This document shows positions 57,060 to 64,000 of a DNA stretch of 64,000 nucleotides, piece by piece. Both the position numbers and the translations under genes were made by a program. The stretch is from positions 53,561,937 to 53,625,936 of the forward strand of contig CM060951.1 in NCBI GenBank assembly GCA_030765055.1, read 5' to 3'. Below the pieces are notes generated by a model. That model was not told where the DNA came from. It made no database searches and saw nothing but the letters and a program-made list of their open reading frames with translations. Within the stretch, counting starts at the first letter, position 1; every line of letters starts with the position of its first letter. Source of the stretch: Mantis religiosa. Lineage: Eukaryota; Arthropoda; Insecta; Mantodea; Mantidae.

Positions 57060-60000
57060 TGTGAAAGTAAGACATCGAATAGTTCTTTAATTATTTTCCA
57101 TAACTCACTTTGAGAAAGCTAAAAAGAGCAATAAATATGTCCAAGAAGTTCCTCCCGTTTCTTAAATTACAAATAAAGAATACCTGCACAAATTCACTTC
57201 AACTAGAAGCGCAACAATAAAGGTCCAAGGAACCATATCAAGAAGTCAAATTAAGAATAAAAAAAAAAATATCTTTAAATATTTTGTCATAATTTTATGT
57301 TCCGAGTATGGCTCAAAGTCAACAGAATAAATCTGAACTTTTGAATTTTCGCAGATATATCTCTCTTAAGAATTCATACTGGAGCATTCTCAGGAAATCA
57401 GTATGAAATTACACATTTTAACATGCAATGCACAAATTAGCCTTTTAATCCTTCTGAATATGAATGACTTATTCGTACAGGCATTCAGAATAATATTCTG
57501 AAATAAAATATTAGTTACCTAATCAGAATCGACACAACATAAAAATGAAGCGGGGTTTATTCATTTTTAACCATAGCAGCCACCAGTGTACATGCTGTTT
57601 TCGAAGAAAAAAGCACGTGAAAAATATGCTGATAATTAAGCAAACTTTTGTGTGTTATGTTGAATTGGATCGCCTGCAGAACTTATTCAATATGCGAATT
57701 ATCAAGCTCCGCTGCTGAACGGGAAAAAAACAACGCTTAATATTTTACGATCGCAGTATAATTATTGTTATAGGTAAGAGCACATAGGCGAGCGCGATAA
57801 TGGAGTCGCCGAGAGCGAACGGGGCCAATATGGAACGAATCATTTTAAATCTCTGCAATACTAGACTTTCTGCGTCAATCTACTCTAGAATATCATATTA
57901 AGTCTTAATTAACGCACCTGGCTAGCGCTTCCAATGATGTTAGCATTTTACATTCATTGCCGATAACAAACAAAACTTGCCGGGGCACGCAAAAAAACAG
58001 AAAACATAAAAAGAGCAAAGAACGGGAGAGAAAGAGAGAAAAGTTGTCTCATTTGGAAAAGAGCCTAGGCATCATCAATGTTCACATATCGTGTGATGGA
58101 CGAATGCATGTAGCATACAGCACACATTTTGTATCGATTTGTAAACGTTACTCCCTCAACCGTATACAAACAAAAACTTCAAAACTCAATATTTGATGTA
58201 CGACGGTATCAAAACCCACCAATTTAATGCTAGCCATTTTTCCTTTGGCTATCTATCTGCGCTGCTTTTCATGTTTATCATACATTATTGATCAGTTGTT
58301 CATTTCGTCTGCAACATGTTCCAAATTTGAGTGATTACAGATGCTTAAGACAACTTCTGGAGCAACGGATTCATTTTAGAATAGTTTTTCCCGCAAGTAT
58401 GTCAATTTGCGAAATAACTTTAGAATCGAATTATGTAGCAACAATGTAAAATAAAAATAAAACATTTCAAACCCTGCGCAATGCAAACTTGTCGCAAAGT
58501 GAACAGGGGAAAAGAGGAGAGAAAAGAAAAATGTTCTGCAATACTAGGACAATCTTTCCGTAGTATCTTTTAATTTAAAACAATTTAAATAACAAAAAAG
58601 TTGACCAAATGTATGATGATCTCTAACTTTTTCTTACCAAAACGTCGGTGATAGTTAAATTTTGGTGGAATAGACAAATAATGCTGCTAAAATAAACCTG
58701 TATATATAATTTTTAATGTATAATGTTCTTCGAAATATATAAAGCAATTTAACTGATTGTTTTCAAATTTTTAAACTTCATCAGTTTAAAACTTATACAT
58801 AGGAAGTAATTATAAAAATTCTTCCATTACAGGTTTTACACTGAAAAGGCAAGGCTCAAGGTATAAAAACGTTTTGTTGTCACTTGCAAATTTTACTGTC
58901 CATGTTGCATCAACTTTTTAACCTGTTCACTTCATGGAGTGGTCAAATATTTGTCCTATCCGTCAACTCTGTAAAATAATCACAGTAGCTGAATGTACAG
59001 CACTCTGAAACGCTAATGTATCAAAAGAACAGCTTTTAGTGTTTTATTTATTTTTATTGCCATCGCCCCCTAATTAGGAATATTTGATTTGCCATCAACC
59101 TAAAATACTTCCATTTTAAATATCCCAGCAATGTACCATTAGCCATAAAACTTTTTCCCCGTGATGTGGAGGTAATATTCGCGTAGTTTAAAACCCTGTT
59201 TTGGTAAAACACTGTTATCTGACATACGAAATGTTTTGTAATTCTCCTTTTATAGTGTACTACTTAGCTTTTATTGCCGTTTTGATTACTGATATGAAAT
59301 TGAGGACACAGAGCTTCTGCAGGCCATGAATAATATTACACATCATCGTATTCCGTAATTTCCAAATTCAGTTCGTTTAATTACAACAAACTGCTTTACT
59401 AGAACAATTTAACATTCACTGTGCTCCTTTTCCTGCTCAAGAAATCTAAATAGGAACAAACGTAATGCTTGGTACTCTTAGTGGGGGAGATAATTTTTAG
59501 TAATGTCTATTTTGTCCTCATGACGTTTACGCTTGGGATAACGTAAGCAAATTCTAAATAGATTGCCAAAGCAGGGTGTTTTCACTTATGTTCGGTTCGT
59601 TTTTATTGTGAACCTCAGACTTCAACCTAAACCAAAAGTAAATTTAACACGAACTTCGAAGTGGTTGGATCTGTACTTCTATTTCTCGTAGAATTTAAGA
59701 ATTTAACCCACTTGACAAAACATAACACGTGTTATTTCGAACACAATGAATCGTGTATAATATTTTATAGCACTTTTTCAGCTAATGCCCTGTTAAAATA
59801 GGTAGAAATAGCAGTTAGAATTCTAATGTTTCGTTACATTTCATTTGTTCAAGTGCATACGTAACTGATAACATATCCTGGAAACGTTATGTAATACAAG
59901 TTCTCTAAAACATACTTATTTTGGTTTCAATCAAAAGCGTGACATTTCAATGGAACCCTACTCACTATTTGTAGTCATCTACTTCAGCTTCGCATTGTTC

Positions 60001-61850
60001 ACGATAAGTATTCTCTTATTTTCAGTTTGAGAATCCGACAACCGTAATTCCAGAGTAATAATAAAACATAGTTGATAAACGCCATTATCTGCTGATTTCT
60101 AATATGTAGTTATTAACAAACCCAGAAATTAACGTGAATTTACTAGCTTTAGAATCAACTTGTAGTTGATAAATAAAAAATAACGTCATTTTATGGAATT
60201 TGCACTGTTACAACGTGAAGCTATTATTTCGTTGGAAATCAATCATTCGCAACTGTGTACTAAAATATACATGTTTTGTATTCTATTTTCGCCAAATTTC
60301 TATTAATTTTAAGATGTTTAAATAATATTCAGTCAATTTTTCAGTGATACTCTAGCTGGGTTCACCGTACGACTTGCAGGCAAACCAGGTAATATTGGAG
60401 CACCAAGCTGAGCTGCTCCTTTTCGATCTATCCAAGAACTGGTCAGCTTCAAAGTCCAAATTAACTTTAAATCCATTATTTCCCAGAGGTGCAGAAGGGC
60501 CGCTACATCATGACAACCGTCAAGAAGCAGCCCATCTACTTATCTTAAACTAAACGCAGCCATCCATAAACCCATCCCTAAATAAAGGCCCTGGGTAAAA
60601 CCATATTTGTCGGTGGGCCCGAAGCAAAATCATTCTGTTGAGTCTGAGTCTGCCAGTAGTTTGTGTCGTGTCGGTTTTTCTTTGATCTTATATTTCAAAG
60701 CTACATTCTTTCGCATAGCAGAGCTGTTTAAGAAAAAATGTTTGTTTGTTTATTTTGCCTAGCCTCACCAATGTTATCCTCGACTTCATAACGTGATTAG
60801 GATGGGTAGCACAGAATGTGGCAATGCTAACCCAAAGATATCAGATCTATAATGCTCTGTTTATGAACTCAGTTGCGATTCCATATACGCCCTACCAGCA
60901 ACATAATGTTATTACATAACGACATAGAACTGACACTGGCAGGCTGTTAACTTTTAGCCTGATCTTACAGAGTAGGTGTAAATGAAGGTTAAGAATAAAA
61001 TCGAAATGATTTGTTGGAGGAGGCCTCAAAGTCAGGTTACAGGACATGTTGAGAAATTTTAGAACTAAGAAGTGACTAAAAATTGCAACTGCTGAATCCA
61101 CTGGCATATCCCGTTCTTTATAATGGGCAATAAACTCACTCATTTTATTCATTTATTTGTCCAAAGCAGTATTAATAATCTGTCTTATCCGGCATCGCAT
61201 GGATGTATTCTATAAATAACGTGTAAAAAGTGAGCATGCAAGTGTTTATGGTGTAAAATTGCTACCAATATCATTAGCATTAAAGCTAGAGAGTTCTAAA
61301 ACTGCCAAAATTAGTCAAATTTGTACCCTAATTAATAGAAGTGCAACCTTTTAGGGCTGAAAATAAATGGGTAGCTTTTGAAATTGTACTATAAGATTGA
61401 CAAAGGTTGAGTAGTTCTAGAACTCAATTTTCAAGTAATATGATATAGGTAACAGTACAACGCTCTGGCCAGATGGATGAAAATGGATCGGTGAAAATTC
61501 CTACATAAGGAGATGAAGCTGTACAAGTAGTTTCTGAAAGTCATGAAATAGTTTATAGCTGGGCTGCATGACGTAAGTGCACCAACTTTTGTCTAAATAG
61601 GCCTAAGTTATGGTTTTAAGTTGCAAATTGGAAATAGGAACAGTTTAAAAGTTTAATTTTGTCAGACACTAAAACACAACCGTACCAAATGTTATCAAAA
61701 TCATCTCCTAGACAAAGAACTCTAAAAAATCGGAGGCATATATGCTGATGTGAACAAGATATAGTACTCTCCCACCACCAATAAATCATTTTTAAGTTGG
61801 AAATCAATTGTTTTTTCACACTAGCCTTCTTTCGTGTGTAGGACTAAATA
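57060..61850. other. No gene recognised
   Basis: AT-rich. 57780-57850 is locally CpG-rich (gcgagcgcgataatggagtc). No ORF with similarity; no inverted or direct repeats noticed. Confidence 0.4.
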
Positions 61851-61854
61851 TGTT

Positions 61855-62095
61855 AAGGTATAGTCCGACTGAAAATTTTAATGCCATAGTCGGGATTTGA
61901 ACCACGGACGTTCCTACTGACTCTACCTTTCCACTTTTAAGGTGTTGCCCACTTTCCTTAAATGTGACATCTTTTAACCTGCGTCATGTCGGAATTAATG
62001 AAATATGATGAAATGATGCTCAAATGAACCGAACGACACGACATCTTTTCGGAATGAAGGAAATCCCCGGGCAACCATAGCCGATTTATATATTT
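61855..62095 (-). repeat. Mosaic repeat: arm of the 22145 element plus SINE family A 3' half
   Basis: tagtccgactgaaaatttta and ccatagtcgggatttgaacc match the arms of the 22145-22504 element. Further on, the minus strand contains catttgagcatcatttcatc, matching the 3' half of SINE family A (20512, 62578). This suggests one SINE family supplies both. Confidence 0.55.
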
Positions 62096-62577
62096 TATTC
62101 AGACGTTTGGGCTGAAAGTTATGTGAAATCTTAGATGTTTACAGTAACGCACCAAAACTTTCTTTCAAATTCGGTAATAAATATGAAATATTATATACAA
62201 AACCCAGTAAACATTTTGGAAATACTTCACAGCCTGTGCCGTCTATGCATTAGTACTTTTCAATAATTTAAAGAATTATCTCAATCGGTTGAGTGCTAGT
62301 CTGCGGAAAAGGCTGATTCATTCACTATCTCTCTGTCTCTCTCAAATATGGGTATAGTTACATCACAACGTTTATGTTATCGGATTTTGATTCGAAATTG
62401 GCTACCTTGTAAAGCTTCTCGTAAGTCGCTGTTTGCGTTTACAAATAAGTTATAAGATGAGTTTGAACACAATAAAAATATACTAAATAGATCTACAGAT
62501 TGTAAAAAAGGATTAAAGGCGTTTTATTGGGCTTAGTTTTTGGTATGTTTGCAGCTAGGATTTATTTCACAAACTGC

Positions 62578-62795
62578 GAAGTCCGCCTCGGTAGCGTAGC
62601 ATGTCTGCCTCACGTTCAAGAGGTCCCGAGTTCGGATCTCGGCCAGGGTGTGAGTTACCTGGATAAGGTTTTTTCCGGGGTTTTCCCTTATCCTTAATGT
62701 GGGGTAGCTCTAAGCTCCATGGACCCTGGACACATTGGAGCATCATTTCACCCATTCCATTCATCGTCCGATATGACAACGTTGGAGGACGTAAA
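62578..62795 (+). repeat. tRNA-derived SINE (family A, copy 2) with target duplication
   Basis: Head agtccgcctcggtagcgtag, B-box gagttcggatctcggccagg, body tccggggttttcccttatcc, gtggggtagctctaagctcc and cattcatcgtccgatatgac, end ggaggacgtaaaa. AAACTGCGAA flanks it on both sides (about 62570-62580 and 62798-62808). Retroposed copy, promoter boxes intact. Confidence 0.9.
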
Positions 62796-62809
62796 AAAAC
62801 TGCGAAACT

Positions 62810-64000
62810 TCAGTGAAATCAACCCACCCATTCCAACCATTATCGAGGTCATTGTCACAATGCTGGTCAAAAATAACGGGATATTTAGAGGGTTTTCTAG
62901 ATTCTCTGCTGGTGCTAATGACTCGAATACAACACAAAAGGGTTCTGTCGTTCTTACTTGCTGTAGCCAGACTTAAGAGTGCACATTAGAAATTGGAATT
63001 CCAGCCAGACTCTGTTGAAGAGGAATAAGAAAGTCAAAAGAAGTTAAAAAGCTGTTTAACGAAACAAAAATTATTTTTAAAAAGTAAACAGGTAAAAAGT
63101 ACAAATAAAACTTCTAGAAAAAAGGACCTCAAAATCAAAAAATAGCTGAAAAGGCAAAAGGAACCGCCCCCCCCCCCCCAAAAAAAAGGATTTTTCCTCA
63201 ACTTCCAAGCCCTAAAAAGCGTACCTCGCACTTGTTTCCCTACACAGAAGACATAATCAAACACACAAATGGGTAACTGTCACTAAAGCAATAAATAGTT
63301 TCTAAACATGACACATACTAAGAAATGATCGGCAGTGATAATGTTACGAACGTTTTGCACTGTAGAACTTTGTCAAAATTATCTCCAAGAATTGATGGAA
63401 AGTAATATGTTTCTTAATTACACTTAGGGAACAAGTATTTAAATGATTGGAGTCTCCAGCATGGATGCCGCCTCATTATTATATTCTATAGCTGCTGTAA
63501 CCGCTTTTTCATTGTATTTTATTTGTCGCGGTGGTTGTAAATAGAGAGTTTTTCCCCCCCCTTCGCAGCAATAAAGACAAAGAAATAACCACGGCATTTG
63601 AAAACCGCAATACTTGAAAATCAACGCTTTATTTAATTTCCCACTGCAAATAGCTCATGGCTCATCAACAGTGTCCACACAGAATACAGGAGGGGTCAAC
63701 AAGAGACATCTTTCTTTCCCTTTAGCCATCTTCCCTGATGGTGATGATGTAATAGAGTTAAACACCGCTTTACCTCTTTCTCATCAAGGGAAAGAAGATG
63801 GAGATGAAAAGGGGAGGAAGAGTGCTGAATGGGATGAGAAAGCATTCGGATCATACATCAGCAGCAAGAGGAGGTGGAGGGTTTGCTTGCTAGTTACGGA
63901 AACTGGATTTAATCATCCTCTCACCACTAATTAGCACGGGGCCCGCAGAGTCAACAGTACGGAACCCAGATCTGTTACTACTGATGTTTACCTTCAACTG
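62810..64000. other. No gene recognised; poly-C run and non-repetitive right end
   Basis: C-run at 63167-63179 followed by an A-run. From about 63640 to the end the sequence is less AT-rich and non-repetitive. A 106-codon plus-strand frame (63614-63934) ends FNHPLTTN, without known similarity. Confidence 0.35.

Overview
The window is a piece of a large, AT-rich, transposon-filled arthropod genome, almost certainly an insect. This rests on short coding exons bounded by GT/AG introns, an insect-type nuclear-receptor corepressor gene, tRNA-derived SINEs, non-LTR and LTR retrotransposons, and mariner, Harbinger, P-element and Penelope-like elements. Introns of 1-6 kb filled with repeats suggest an insect with a large genome. 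I cannot name the species.

The only host gene I can support is on the minus strand between 184 and 15613. It is the insect homologue of NCoR/SMRT (Smrter, Smr). Eight coding exons can be joined in perfect reading phase: 15613-15320, 11522-11221 (SANT2 domain), 10449-10296, 10159-9960, 8671-8522, 8273-8078, 2076-1802 and 504-184. They encode a cysteine-rich segment, the second SANT domain, acidic/serine linkers, a VKDL helix, a Gln-rich stretch and an LDLS motif. The gene runs off the left edge. Its 5' part (repression domain 1, SANT1) was not located, so the 48 kb to the right could be a giant intron, upstream DNA or both.

Mobile DNA by position: a foldback element (1008-1282); a very young, pol-less LTR retrotransposon with near-identical LTRs, a tRNA-Lys-type primer site and a gag-like ORF (3850-6872); a decayed Penelope-like GIY-YIG fragment (6873-7640); a nested GC-rich mosaic of LINE and SINEs (11860-13490); an inverted pair of Penelope-like terminal repeats carrying a hammerhead ribozyme fold (13861-14522); a 5'-truncated LINE with an open RT frame (15733-17055); a Harbinger-type element with TAA target duplication (17785-18716); a SINE (20512-20755); a 360 bp inverted-repeat element with a 14 bp target duplication (22145-22504); a P-element-superfamily transposon with broken THAP-domain ORF and 8 bp target duplication (22758-24737); a Mutator-like transposase remnant (about 29600-30060); a decayed LINE beside a probable solo LTR (51240-52293) and a diverged inverted copy of the same LTR (55595-56047); an internally deleted mariner (56146-57049); and a second good SINE copy with target duplication (62578-62795).

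The most informative observations are: a 93 bp tandem duplication over the SANT2 exon acceptor that creates a second, in-frame acceptor adding 31 codons inside a cysteine-rich region; the hammerhead ribozyme with a minimal ACGU stem III, intact in one arm and mutated in the other; and the complete anatomy of a non-autonomous P-like element. Long stretches between 24.7 and 51 kb and between 57 and 62 kb hold no gene I can recognise.
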